NCBI RefSeq assembly: GCF_030815085.1
Contig: NZ_JAUSWG010000009.1
Length of the DNA: 64,000 bases
Strand: one strand, 5' to 3'
Source of the DNA: Paraclostridium ghonii
GTDB taxonomy: Bacteria; Bacillota; Clostridia; Peptostreptococcales; Peptostreptococcaceae
Part shown: piece by piece, positions 42,490 to 50,613 of the stretch
Layout: the number at the start of each line of letters is the position of its first letter
Numbering within the stretch: the first letter of the stretch is position 1
Program-made: the position numbers and the translations under genes
The notes under the pieces: model-generated
The model's database searches: none
Told to the model about the DNA's origin: nothing
What the model saw: only the letters and a program-made list of their open reading frames with translations

Positions 42490-43725
42490 TTAATTGTATA
42501 TAGCTTTTATAGGGTCTAATCTAGATGCTTTATATGCAGGTATCATTCCAAACACGATACCAACTATAATAGATGTTGATGAAGCTCCTATAAATGTTTT
42601 TATTGTTACTACAGGTTTAAACGGCATAGCTAATCCTGCAAGTTGAGATAATATAAATCCTATTAGTATTCCTAATAATCCTCCTATTAAAGTTACAAAC
42701 ATGGCTTCAAATAAGAATTGTAACATTATAGAGTTTGGTGTAGCCCCTATTGCACGTCTTATTCCTATTTCTCGTTTTCTTTCTGTAACTGAAACATACA
42801 TTATATTCATTACACCTATACCACCAACAAATAATGATATAGCTGTTATAAGAGTAATAAACATAGTTATAGCAGAAATCATCGAATTAAGTTCTTCTGT
42901 TCCACTTCCTGGACTTTCAACGTTATACGTACCAGGTAAATTAGGATGATTATTTTCTAAAACTTCTTTAATATTGTCTGAAACAGTATCAAAGTCATAT
43001 CCAGGAGATATAAAAACATCTAAAGATGTTATTTTGTTTACATTTTCTTTATTTTTAATATCATTAATTCTATCTATAGAAGATTGTTGTATAAAATCTT
43101 GATTAATTCCGAACACACTTTCTTGTTTTTCTAAAACTCCAATTACTTCAAACGTTGTTCCCTTTAATTTTATAGCTTTTCCTATAGATGATTTAGGATC
43201 ATCAAATAATTTTTTTGCATTTTCATAAGTTAAAACTATTACATCATTATTTATATCGCTTTTTTCAAAGTATCTACCATAAGCTACTTTATCTGAATTT
43301 TTAGTTGAAAATAAACTACTACTTTCTCTGTCATAAGCGTCATATGATGATGTTGTAGTTTTGCCTAAAAAACTTATATCTGTAAAATTAAAGCCTCCAA
43401 AACCAGAAGATTCCTCTCCTCCTTCAGGCTTTTCAACTTTTTCAACACCATCTACTTTTTTCAAATCATATATATCTCTATCTGTAAATGTCTCTAGTGA
43501 AGATATATCTTGATTAAAGTTTTCTGGATAAAAATTCACACTTAATTTATTAGCATTTACTTTTCCTGTTGCTTCTGAAACGTTAGCTTTAAGGCCATCC
43601 CCAATAGATAAAACAACTACAACAGAACTTATCCCTATAATAATTCCTATCATAGTTAAGAAAACTCTTAATTTGTTGGCCTTTAAACTTAACAGTGAAC
43701 TTCTAATTAAATTTTTTATGCTCAT
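42490..43725 (-). CDS. MacB-type ABC transporter permease (YknZ-like)
   Basis: The 411-residue protein has an N-terminal transmembrane helix (about 16-40, VFLTMIGIIIGISSVVVVLSIGDG), a large extracellular MacB-PCD domain (about 45-270), and three C-terminal helices of an FtsX domain with MYVSVTERKREIGIRRAIGA (about 310-330). It is the mechanotransmission subunit of a tripartite-type exporter. It overlaps closely with the ATPase gene (2 bp gap) and precedes the Yip1 gene by about 20 bp. Confidence 0.92.
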   Translation of the reverse strand: MSIKNLIRSSLLSLKANKLRVFLTMIGIIIGISSVVVVLSIGDGLKANVSEATGKVNANKLSVNFYPENFNQDISSLETFTDRDIYDLKKVDGVEKVEKPEGGEESSGFGGFNFTDISFLGKTTTSSYDAYDRESSSLFSTKNSDKVAYGRYFEKSDINNDVIVLTYENAKKLFDDPKSSIGKAIKLKGTTFEVIGVLEKQESVFGINQDFIQQSSIDRINDIKNKENVNKITSLDVFISPGYDFDTVSDNIKEVLENNHPNLPGTYNVESPGSGTEELNSMISAITMFITLITAISLFVGGIGVMNIMYVSVTERKREIGIRRAIGATPNSIMLQFLFEAMFVTLIGGLLGILIGFILSQLAGLAMPFKPVVTIKTFIGASSTSIIVGIVFGMIPAYKASRLDPIKAIYN

Positions 43726-43727
43726 AT

Positions 43728-44408
43728 CTAGTCCTCCTTAGTAAAAACACCATCTTTAAGGTAAATCACTTTTGTTGCATATTTCCTAAGATCTGGATCA
43801 TGAGTAACCATAACAATAGTTTTTCCTTGTTTATTTAATGAATCTAATATATTCATAATTTCATTACTTGTGTTGGTATCTAATGCACCTGTTGGCTCAT
43901 CAGCAAATATTAGTTGAGGATCATTTATAAGAGCTCTCGCAATAGAAATACGCTGTTGTTGTCCTCCTGATAATTCATTTGGAAATTGTTTTATCTTATC
44001 CAACAACCCAACCATATTTAAATTATTTTCAACTTTTTTTAATCTTTCTTTTTTGCCTAGCTTATTGTCATAAAGAAGAGGTAACTCTATATTTTGATAA
44101 ATATTTAAACTAGTTATCAAATGAAATTGTTGAAAAATAAACCCTATGTTTTTATTACGAAAGTGGGATCTCTCTACTTCTGTTAAATTTGTAACATTCT
44201 TCCCATTGAAAATATAATCACCTTCATCAAACTTATCTAGAAATCCTAATATATTTAGTAGAGTTGTTTTTCCACTACCTGATTTCCCCATTATCATTAC
44301 AAAGTCTCCATGTTTAATTTCCAGACTTAGTGACTTTAAAACATGCAATTTATTTTTTCCTAATGCATAATATTTTTGAATGTTATTAAGTTGTATAAAG
44401 TTATTCAA
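43728..44408 (-). CDS. ABC transporter ATPase, MacB/LolD type (YknY-like)
   Basis: The 226-residue ATPase has Walker A GKSGSGKTTLLNILG (about 41-55), the signature LSGGQQQRISIARAL (about 145-159) and Walker B LIFADEPTGALD. Such ATPases power the FtsX-type permease next to it. The start is TTG, overlapping the end of the membrane fusion gene by 8 bp, with AAGG 8 nt upstream. Confidence 0.95.
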   Translation of the reverse strand: MNNFIQLNNIQKYYALGKNKLHVLKSLSLEIKHGDFVMIMGKSGSGKTTLLNILGFLDKFDEGDYIFNGKNVTNLTEVERSHFRNKNIGFIFQQFHLITSLNIYQNIELPLLYDNKLGKKERLKKVENNLNMVGLLDKIKQFPNELSGGQQQRISIARALINDPQLIFADEPTGALDTNTSNEIMNILDSLNKQGKTIVMVTHDPDLRKYATKVIYLKDGVFTKED

Positions 44409-45486
44409 TTTCCTGACCTTCTTTCATATCACTATTTATAACTTCTACAATTTCTTCTTTTTCTTTCAATCCTGATGTTACTATTATTGAATCTCCTTTT
44501 TGTCCTTTAGTTGTTACATTTTGTTTAACAAGTTTTTTATCTTTTATTAAATAAACATATTTTTTACTTCCTTCAGTTTTAATAGCAGTCTTAGGTACTT
44601 CTATTGATTCTTCTAAAGGTTTCGCCTTAATTTGAACATGGTATCCGTTAACTACATTTTCTTTAGATTCTAAGTTTATTCTAACAGGATAGTTTGCTAC
44701 TTGAGATGTTGTGTTCATACCTTCTACTGGTACAGCATTTTCTTCTGGGTCATTTGAAATATCTACTATTTCCCCTTTTATAGTTTTGTCATTTGCTAAA
44801 ACTAAAACATCTACCTGTTGATTTAATTTTATTTTTTCTAAATCTCTTTCTGATACTTGTGCATTTACATATAAGTCATTACTTTTTAATTTTAATAAGG
44901 CTTGATTTTGTTCATCTTTCCCTTTATTTGGTATAGAAACTTCTCCTGCAAACGGAGCATACTCATGTGTATATTCTTTTTCCTTAAGTTTTTCTATTTG
45001 TTTTTTGTAATTTTTTATTTGATCATCTATAGAAGCATTTAAGTTCATATTTGCACTAGCTTCTTTATTTGGTATCTCATTAGTTGGTAATTCATTATTT
45101 TGGCTTTGATTTTCATTATTTTGAGAGTTATCTCCTTTATTTTTTCCCTTTTTTAAATCCGATATTTGATCTTCTAAATCTGATATTTGATCAGATATCT
45201 CTTCATTTTTATATGTTATAAGTACACTTCCCTTACTTACAAATTCCCCATTTTTTTTATTTATTTCATAGTTATTTCCTTTAGTTTGATCTTTATAAAA
45301 CGTCTTAGATTTAGATGGTTCTACAACTCCACTAAAAAATGTTTTCTTCTCTTGTGGTATCACATATCTTTTTATGGCTTGATCCTCTTTTACTTTTTTA
45401 CTCTTGCTTTTTGCAGCTAAGAATCCCATTGCTCCTACCCAAACAACTACTACTGATAATCCTATAGCTATATATTTCTTCTTCAT
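44401..45486 (-). CDS. HlyD/RND-type periplasmic adaptor (YknX-like)
   Basis: The 361-residue protein has an N-terminal membrane anchor (about 5-22, IAIGLSVVVVWVGAMGFLAA), a biotinyl-lipoyl-like domain split by a coiled region, and a central Asn/Gln-rich segment (about 95-140, with KNKGDNSQNNENQSQNNELP). A beta-barrel domain follows (about 190-300) with VPKTAIKTEGSKKYVYLI near the C-terminus. It forms the adaptor of the MacAB-like exporter. I chose the ATG at 45486, four bases after GGGGAGGT; the ATG 36 nt earlier has no site. It is the first gene of the operon. Confidence 0.88.
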   Translation of the reverse strand: MKKKYIAIGLSVVVVWVGAMGFLAAKSKSKKVKEDQAIKRYVIPQEKKTFFSGVVEPSKSKTFYKDQTKGNNYEINKKNGEFVSKGSVLITYKNEEISDQISDLEDQISDLKKGKNKGDNSQNNENQSQNNELPTNEIPNKEASANMNLNASIDDQIKNYKKQIEKLKEKEYTHEYAPFAGEVSIPNKGKDEQNQALLKLKSNDLYVNAQVSERDLEKIKLNQQVDVLVLANDKTIKGEIVDISNDPEENAVPVEGMNTTSQVANYPVRINLESKENVVNGYHVQIKAKPLEESIEVPKTAIKTEGSKKYVYLIKDKKLVKQNVTTKGQKGDSIIVTSGLKEKEEIVEVINSDMKEGQEIE

Positions 45487-45583
45487 CTTTACCTCCCCAT
45501 ATAATTTATGACTAAATTCCATATATATCCAAATATAAATCTATAATTTATATTATCATTAAATTTAAAGATATGCAAAAAAA

Positions 45584-45660
45584 TGTACTAAAATATGTAT
45601 TTATTGGATTAAAATGTACTTTTTTGTTCTTTCACTCCACTAAATACATATTTTAGTACA
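45584..45660. repeat. Perfect 20-bp inverted repeat in front of the ykn-like operon
   Basis: TGTACTAAAATATGTATTTA (45584-45603) and its exact complement (45641-45660) are separated by 37 bp; a further TGTACT lies between them (45615-45620). No T-run follows, so it is not a terminator. It is about 100 bp before the adaptor gene, a plausible place for a regulator to bind as two dimers or loop the DNA. Confidence 0.6.
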
Positions 45661-45868
45661 CTTTTAACTTTTCCACCTACTTTTCTGTTAGCATTCATGT
45701 AAAGTAATTTTAATTTTTAAGGTATTATTTAAAATTATTTAATAGGAAACCACTTATACCCGAATGTATGTATTTTAAATTAGCATACCCTTAAATTTAA
45801 ATTACTTTTTATGTAAATTTTTAATCTTACTTTTAGCAATTATATTATTTTTAAAAGGAGGTAAGTAA

Positions 45869-45952
45869 ATGAGTTTCTCAATTAAATTCAATAGTTATAT
45901 AATCACCAGTAGTAAAATTGGAAAGGTTCTAGATTCCAATTTTAAAGTTTAA
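45869..45952 (+). CDS. Putative 27-aa peptide
   Basis: A plus-strand ORF of 27 codons begins ATG at 45869, six bases after a very strong AAAGGAGGT site, and encodes a product starting SFSIKFNSYIITSSKIGKVL. A good terminator begins 22 bp after the stop. The peptide is basic and of mixed polarity, with no signal. It may be a genuine small protein or the truncated N-terminus of a larger one. I do not recognise it. No clear sigma-A promoter was found. Confidence 0.42.
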   Translation: MSFSIKFNSYIITSSKIGKVLDSNFKV

Positions 45953-45974
45953 TTTTAAGTTGATCTTCATGAAA

Positions 45975-46016
45975 CAAAAAAATAGTTAACTACTTTTAAT
46001 AGTTAACTATTTTTTA
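45975..46016 (+). terminator. Terminator after the 27-codon ORF
   Basis: A perfect AAAAAATAGTTAACTA stem (45976-45991 with 46000-46015) with an 8-nt loop and T/A runs on both flanks; it can work in either direction. Confidence 0.85.
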
Positions 46017-46023
46017 ATCTTTA

Positions 46024-46066
46024 GGAAATTATATTTAATCACGAACTTTGGATAAATATAATTTCC
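46024..46066. repeat. 14-bp perfect inverted repeat (hairpin)
   Basis: GGAAATTATATTTA (46024-46037) and its complement (46053-46066) enclose a 15-nt loop (ATCACGAACTTTGGA). There is no U-run on either side. It lies directly next to a GC-rich folded element. Confidence 0.7.
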
Positions 46067-46076
46067 AACTCATAAA

Positions 46077-46145
46077 CTTGAGCAACGGACCGCTTTCTTA
46101 AGGTCGTTGGCGACATGAAGTGGTTCGCCGGCGTAGTCGCTCAAG
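46077..46145. ncRNA. GC-rich folded element; candidate structured RNA or IS605-type end
   Basis: In very AT-rich surroundings this 69-bp block is GC-rich. CTTGAGC (46077-46083) pairs with GCTCAAG (46139-46145), enclosing hairpin 1 (AACGGACC...GGTCGTT, 46084-46108, one bulged G) and hairpin 2 (GGCGA...TCGCC, 46109-46129). This makes a three-way-junction fold readable on either strand. It starts just past the CrtI-like stop. The look is that of a TnpB-associated (omega) RNA or the right end of an IS200/IS605 element, but no tnpA or tnpB is nearby. The family is not established. Confidence 0.5.
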
Positions 46146-46150
46146 CGAAG

Positions 46151-47632
46151 CTAATTTTTTATTATTTCATCTGCTACTAATTTACTTCCACTTATTATTA
46201 CAGAAACTCCATTACCTGGATGTGTTGAAGATCCTATAAAATATAAGTTTCTTACACTCTTTGACTTTATATGTGGTCTAAAGTATCCTATCTGACTTAA
46301 ATTATGTGCAACTCCAAATGCACATCCTTTATATGCATTAAAATTAGTTTCTATATCTTTTGGAGTTAAATACTTTTCATAAATAATATTTTTTTCTAAA
46401 TCTTCCATCCCGTTTATTTTAGTTATTGAGTTTAAAACCTTATTTCTAATGTTTTTTATTAAATTTTCATTCCATTCAATATTTTCATATGATAAATTTG
46501 GAACCCGAATCATTATATTTAAAATTTCTTTAGATGTTTTACATATACTATTATCTATTTTACTTGGGCAGTACATATAAAAAGAAGGATTTTGTGGTAA
46601 ATTTCCTTTAAACGGAGCTTGAATGTTTTCTCTAAAATTTTCTCCAATATAAATGTTATTAACCTTTAAATTTTTGTATTTTTTATTTAGTCCCAGATAT
46701 ATGATTAACGTGGAACATGAAAGTTTAAGTTTATTAATTCTTTTATCATTATATTTATCTTTGTACATATCTTCTTTTATTAAATTCTTTATTGCATAAG
46801 GAAAATCTGCATTACATACTACAATATCAGCCATATATTTACCTTGGTTGCTATTAATACCTTTTATATTTCCTTCATCTATTATAATCTCATCTACATT
46901 TACATTTTTTTCAATTTCCCCGCCCATTTCATAAAATAATTTTTCCAAAGCTCTTATGTATGCATACATTCCTCCTCTAATATACCAAAGTCCATATATC
47001 TGAGATATCGCTGGTATTAAGGTATACAAATTAGAGTTCTTATATGGGTCTACTCCTATATACATAGATTGAAATAGTAAGAAATCTCTCACTTTACTAT
47101 TTTTTATATATTTACATGTATAATTATATGAACTTGATATTGGATTGGATTTAATTGCATACTTTATAGAATCTAAATTTAATATTTCATTTAGATCTTT
47201 CATAGGCTTACTCAAAAATTTTTCATTTGATATAACATATTTATCGTATGATTTTGATATGTATTTTAAATAGTTTGTGGATAAATCGCAATCTATACTT
47301 TCTAAAAATTGTATTGTTTTAGATATATCACTATAAAATTCATAATCTGTTTTATCATTATAAAAAACTTTGTACATAGTATCTAACTTTACTAAATCTA
47401 TATACTTAGAGTAATCTTTGTTTACGTATTTAAATATTTCTATATAATTTTGAGGAGTCATAAGTATAGTAGCTGTCAAATCAAAAACATCTCCATCATT
47501 TTTTAATTGATTAATTTTTCCTCCAACAGTATTTTCTTTTTCTAATATAGTGACTTTGTATCCATTTTTTAATAGTCTTATGCCTGTTGTTAATCCACCT
47601 ATTCCACTTCCAATTACTATAACTTCTTTCAT
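46151..47632 (-). CDS. Phytoene desaturase-family (CrtI/CrtN-like) oxidoreductase
   Basis: The 493-residue flavoprotein opens with VIVIGSGIGGLTTGIRLLKNG (Rossmann FAD loop, about 4-24) and VTILEKENTVGGK. It ends with the CrtI signature HPGNGVSVIISGSKLVADEI (about 470-489). Such enzymes desaturate phytoene or diapophytoene, or oxidise other isoprenoids or retinol-like substrates. No carotenoid synthase (crtB/crtM) is in the window. A solitary CrtI-like gene in a strict anaerobe is unusual; its substrate is unknown. It is divergent from sodA. Confidence 0.85.
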   Translation of the reverse strand: MKEVIVIGSGIGGLTTGIRLLKNGYKVTILEKENTVGGKINQLKNDGDVFDLTATILMTPQNYIEIFKYVNKDYSKYIDLVKLDTMYKVFYNDKTDYEFYSDISKTIQFLESIDCDLSTNYLKYISKSYDKYVISNEKFLSKPMKDLNEILNLDSIKYAIKSNPISSSYNYTCKYIKNSKVRDFLLFQSMYIGVDPYKNSNLYTLIPAISQIYGLWYIRGGMYAYIRALEKLFYEMGGEIEKNVNVDEIIIDEGNIKGINSNQGKYMADIVVCNADFPYAIKNLIKEDMYKDKYNDKRINKLKLSCSTLIIYLGLNKKYKNLKVNNIYIGENFRENIQAPFKGNLPQNPSFYMYCPSKIDNSICKTSKEILNIMIRVPNLSYENIEWNENLIKNIRNKVLNSITKINGMEDLEKNIIYEKYLTPKDIETNFNAYKGCAFGVAHNLSQIGYFRPHIKSKSVRNLYFIGSSTHPGNGVSVIISGSKLVADEIIKN

Positions 47633-47781
47633 AATTTATTCCTCCTTCCTTAATTAAATATTATTTCCATTAAATAAAACTTTATGATTATATATTGATT
47701 TATAAATTCTATATATTTCCCAGGAAAAATCTAAATTTATTTCTATCTAATGAGCATAATATCAATATGGAGGTGAAAAAG

Positions 47782-48477
47782 TTGAGAAAATTTAAATTTT
47801 TATTTAGTTTAATAACTTTAAGTATTATTTTATTTTCAAGTATTTCTTATGCAGATGAGCCTAAAAACAAAGAATTTACATTAATGCCATTACCTTACGA
47901 TTATGATGCCCTTGAGCCTTATATAGATAAAGAAACTATGACTTTACATCATGACAAACATCATAAAGCATATGTAGATAATTTAAATAAGGCTTTATCT
48001 AAACACCCTGAACTATTCTCTAAAACACTTGATGAACTTCTATCTAATCTAGATTCTCTTCCTAGTGATATAAGACAAAGTGTTATAAATAATGGTGGTG
48101 GAGACTACAACCATAACTTCTTTTGGAATATAATGGCGCCTAACAAAGGTGGAAATCCTAATGGCGAATTATCAAAAGCTATAGAAAGAGACTTTGGTTC
48201 TTTTGAAAATTTCAAAAAGGAATTTACTAACTCAGCATTATCTAGATTTGGTTCAGGTTGGGCTTGGCTTGTTTCTGATGACAAAGGTAAGTTATCTATA
48301 ATATCTACTGCAAATCAAGATACACCTATTTCAATAGGATTAAAGCCAGTAATAGCTATAGATGTATGGGAACATGCATACTACCTTAAATATAAAAATG
48401 AACGTAATAAATATGTAGATAATTGGTGGAATGTAGTTAATTGGGACCAAGCAAATAAAAACTACTTATCTAAATAA
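47782..48477 (+). CDS. sodA: Secreted Fe/Mn superoxide dismutase
   Basis: The 231-residue protein has a signal peptide (about 1-24, FLFSLITLSIILFSSISYAD) followed by a complete Fe/Mn SOD. The metal ligands are in LHHDKHHKAYVDNL (first His), NHNFFWNIM (second), and AIDVWEHAYYLKY (Asp and third His). The start is TTG at 47782 with GGAGGTG six bases upstream; an upstream in-frame ATG inside that region is unlikely. Clostridioides difficile has a similar exported, spore-associated SodA. It stands alone on the plus strand, divergent from the CrtI-like gene; both could be oxidative-stress functions. Confidence 0.93.
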   Translation: MRKFKFLFSLITLSIILFSSISYADEPKNKEFTLMPLPYDYDALEPYIDKETMTLHHDKHHKAYVDNLNKALSKHPELFSKTLDELLSNLDSLPSDIRQSVINNGGGDYNHNFFWNIMAPNKGGNPNGELSKAIERDFGSFENFKKEFTNSALSRFGSGWAWLVSDDKGKLSIISTANQDTPISIGLKPVIAIDVWEHAYYLKYKNERNKYVDNWWNVVNWDQANKNYLSK

Positions 48478-48612
48478 AAAGTAAAAGTATCTATAAACTA
48501 CTCAAATGGTGGTTTCAAAGAAAATGTAGACTTAGATAAAGAGTAAAATTTAATAAATATTATTAAGTTTTAACAAGTCTTAAGATTTTCGTTTATGGAT
48601 AATCATAATCTA

Positions 48613-48664
48613 AAAAAAGTATACCTATTAAAATAACTACATTTAAATAGGTATACTCTTTTCT
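48613..48664 (+). terminator. Terminator after sodA
   Basis: AGTATACCTATT (48618-48629) pairs perfectly with AATAGGTATACT (48646-48657) over a 16-nt loop, followed by CTTTTCT. It lies about 135 bp past the sodA stop. Confidence 0.75.
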
Positions 48665-48685
48665 ATTTCTCAAAAACTAAACTGA

Positions 48686-48862
48686 TTATTTATTTTTATG
48701 AATAGCTATACTGTGCTCACTAGCTAATTCCTTTACATTAAATCCATTAAACTCTTCTCTAATCTATATTTTTTTTAATTATAGGTTTTATATTACCTTC
48801 AAAGTTAGAACCTTTATAGTCATTTATGGTTACCAGTTGGACTATACTCAAAACATTGATTT
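48686..48862 (-). pseudogene. Possible decayed coding remnant downstream of argH
   Basis: On the minus strand one frame encodes about 33 codons ending VTINDYKGSNFEGNIKPIIK-KNID before a stop; a shifted frame then continues REEFNGFNVKELASEHSIAI-HKNK to a TAA at 48686. Codon use looks coding-like, there is no start, and the pieces are out of frame, so this looks like the 3' end of a lost gene. I cannot name the family. It could be chance. The rest of the 48478-48961 gap holds only the sodA terminator and an in-frame tail. Confidence 0.35.
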
Positions 48863-48961
48863 TTCAATGAATATTTTTTATAATCAAAACTTTAAAGCTA
48901 TTATTTTTACAAGTATCTTGTCCTGCCACATTTAAATTTCAGTCTTAAAAATATAGATTCT

Positions 48962-50278
48962 CTATAATAAATTCTTTTTAGATCCTTTATTTAATATTTT
49001 TTCATAGTCTATAAAATCATAGATATCTTTTTTAAATACATCACTAAACTTTAAAAGTTCATCTATTTCTAAATCTTCTATAGCCTTGTTATTGTCCTCA
49101 CAATAAATAACTATACTACCAACAATTCCATGAGCATCTCTAAATGCAACTCCTTCTTTAACTAAGTAATCTGCAACCTCAGTAGCATTTAAAAATCCAT
49201 GCTTAACAGCTTTTTTCATATTTTCTTCATTTACTTTTAAAGCAGCAATCATTCTGTCCATAATAGAAATACACATTTGTATAGTATTTACACTATCAAA
49301 GAAACCTTCTTTATCCTCTTGCATGTCTTTGTTATAGGCAAGTGGTAATCCTTTCATAACAGTAAATAGTCCAAATAAATTACCATAGACGCGTCCAGTT
49401 TTTCCTCTTATTAACTCAGCACCATCAGGATTTTTCTTTTGTGGCATTATACTGCTACCTGTTGTATATAAATCATCTATTTCTATAAATTTAAATTCTT
49501 GACTACTCCATAATATAAGTTCTTCACTTAATCTACTTAAATGCATCATTATTATAGAAAAATCACTCATAAGCTCAAGTAGATAATCTCTATCACTTAC
49601 ACCATCCATATAATTTTCTACAACTCTACTGAATCCTAATTTTTCTTTAGTAGTTTCTCTATCAATATTATGAGTAGTACCTGCTAATGCACCACACCCT
49701 AAAGGACATTCATCTAATATTTCTAAAGCGTTATTAAGTCTTTTTTCATCTCTATCAAACATACTATAATAAGCCATTAAATGATGTTTGAATGTTACAA
49801 CTTGGGCTCTTTGTAAATGAGTATATCCTGGCATGATTACACAGTTTTTGGAAGCAACTTCTTTTAAAGTTTTCTTAAAGTTTTTTATTAAATTTATTAT
49901 TTCTATAGTACTTTCTTTAGCAAACAATCTCATATCGGTTGCTACTTGATCATTTCTACTACGAGCTGTGTGTAGTTTTTTACCAACTTCACCTATTCTT
50001 TGTATTAAGTTTATTTCTATAAAACTGTGTATATCCTCATAATTACCTTCTAATAATAATTTTTTATTATATATATCCTGATAAATTTCCACCAACCCAT
50101 CAGTTATAGCTATACCTTCTTCTTCTGTTAAAAGATTGCACTTCACCTGCATATATACATGAGCAATACTTCCTTCTATATCCTTTTTATATAATACTTT
50201 ATCGTAATCAAATGATTTATTAAACTCTTCCATAAGTTTATTTTCTTCTTTTCTAAAACGCCCACCCCATAGTTTCAT
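48962..50278 (-). CDS. argH: Argininosuccinate lyase
   Basis: ArgH splits argininosuccinate into arginine and fumarate. The 438-residue protein starts KLWGGRFRKEENKLMEEFN and has the superfamily signature GSSIMPQKKNPDGAELIRGK (about 277-296), plus TARSRNDQVATDMRL (about 105-119). I chose the ATG at 50278 after GAGGTG; the GTG nine bases earlier lies within that site. It is expressed from its own T-box leader, separate from argG. Confidence 0.96.
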   Translation of the reverse strand: MKLWGGRFRKEENKLMEEFNKSFDYDKVLYKKDIEGSIAHVYMQVKCNLLTEEEGIAITDGLVEIYQDIYNKKLLLEGNYEDIHSFIEINLIQRIGEVGKKLHTARSRNDQVATDMRLFAKESTIEIINLIKNFKKTLKEVASKNCVIMPGYTHLQRAQVVTFKHHLMAYYSMFDRDEKRLNNALEILDECPLGCGALAGTTHNIDRETTKEKLGFSRVVENYMDGVSDRDYLLELMSDFSIIMMHLSRLSEELILWSSQEFKFIEIDDLYTTGSSIMPQKKNPDGAELIRGKTGRVYGNLFGLFTVMKGLPLAYNKDMQEDKEGFFDSVNTIQMCISIMDRMIAALKVNEENMKKAVKHGFLNATEVADYLVKEGVAFRDAHGIVGSIVIYCEDNNKAIEDLEIDELLKFSDVFKKDIYDFIDYEKILNKGSKKNLL

Positions 50279-50319
50279 AAACTTCACCTCTCAATATATT
50301 TTAAGATTTATTTTATATA

Positions 50320-50548
50320 TAAAAAAAGGCCCCTGGTTATAAAACCAAGAGACGAAATTTTCCGTGTTACCACTCTAATTGATAAGTTATACTTACCCAC
50401 TCTATTCTCTTAAGGCGAGATATTCCTAATACCCTAATATTAATTCAGGTACTATTCTCCAAAGCTCTCTTCAATATAAATATTGTTGCTAGACTCGCAC
50501 CAACTCTAGCTCGCTGAAACTTAATTTATATCTACTCTCTTTTTCATA
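50320..50548 (-). promoter_or_regulatory. T-box riboswitch (arginine) upstream of argH
   Basis: The transcript has stem I with an AGTAGA loop-E motif and a specifier region TGAAGAGAGC (AGA = Arg) near its base. The T-box core AGAGTGGTAACACGG comes next (50362-50376), and a GGTT-type terminator stem ending in seven U (50321-50345) closes it. Uncharged tRNA-Arg would stabilise the antiterminator and turn on argH. The specifier is chosen by position in stem I and agrees with the gene's function. Confidence 0.88.
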
Positions 50549-50613
50549 GAATTTATCTTTATTTAATTAAACCTCATTTTAGGAATGCTGTTTCAAACAG
50601 TTAATACATAATT

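Noticed and set aside
46081..46146. A short protein on the minus strand of the GC-rich element (SDYAGEPLHVANDLKK frame)
   Set aside because: There is no start codon or ribosome binding site, and the inverted repeats explain the sequence better as a folded nucleic acid.
47695..47781. Upstream in-frame starts for SodA
   Set aside because: They would bury the signal peptide behind a polar stretch; the TTG at 47782 has GGAGGTG at the right distance.
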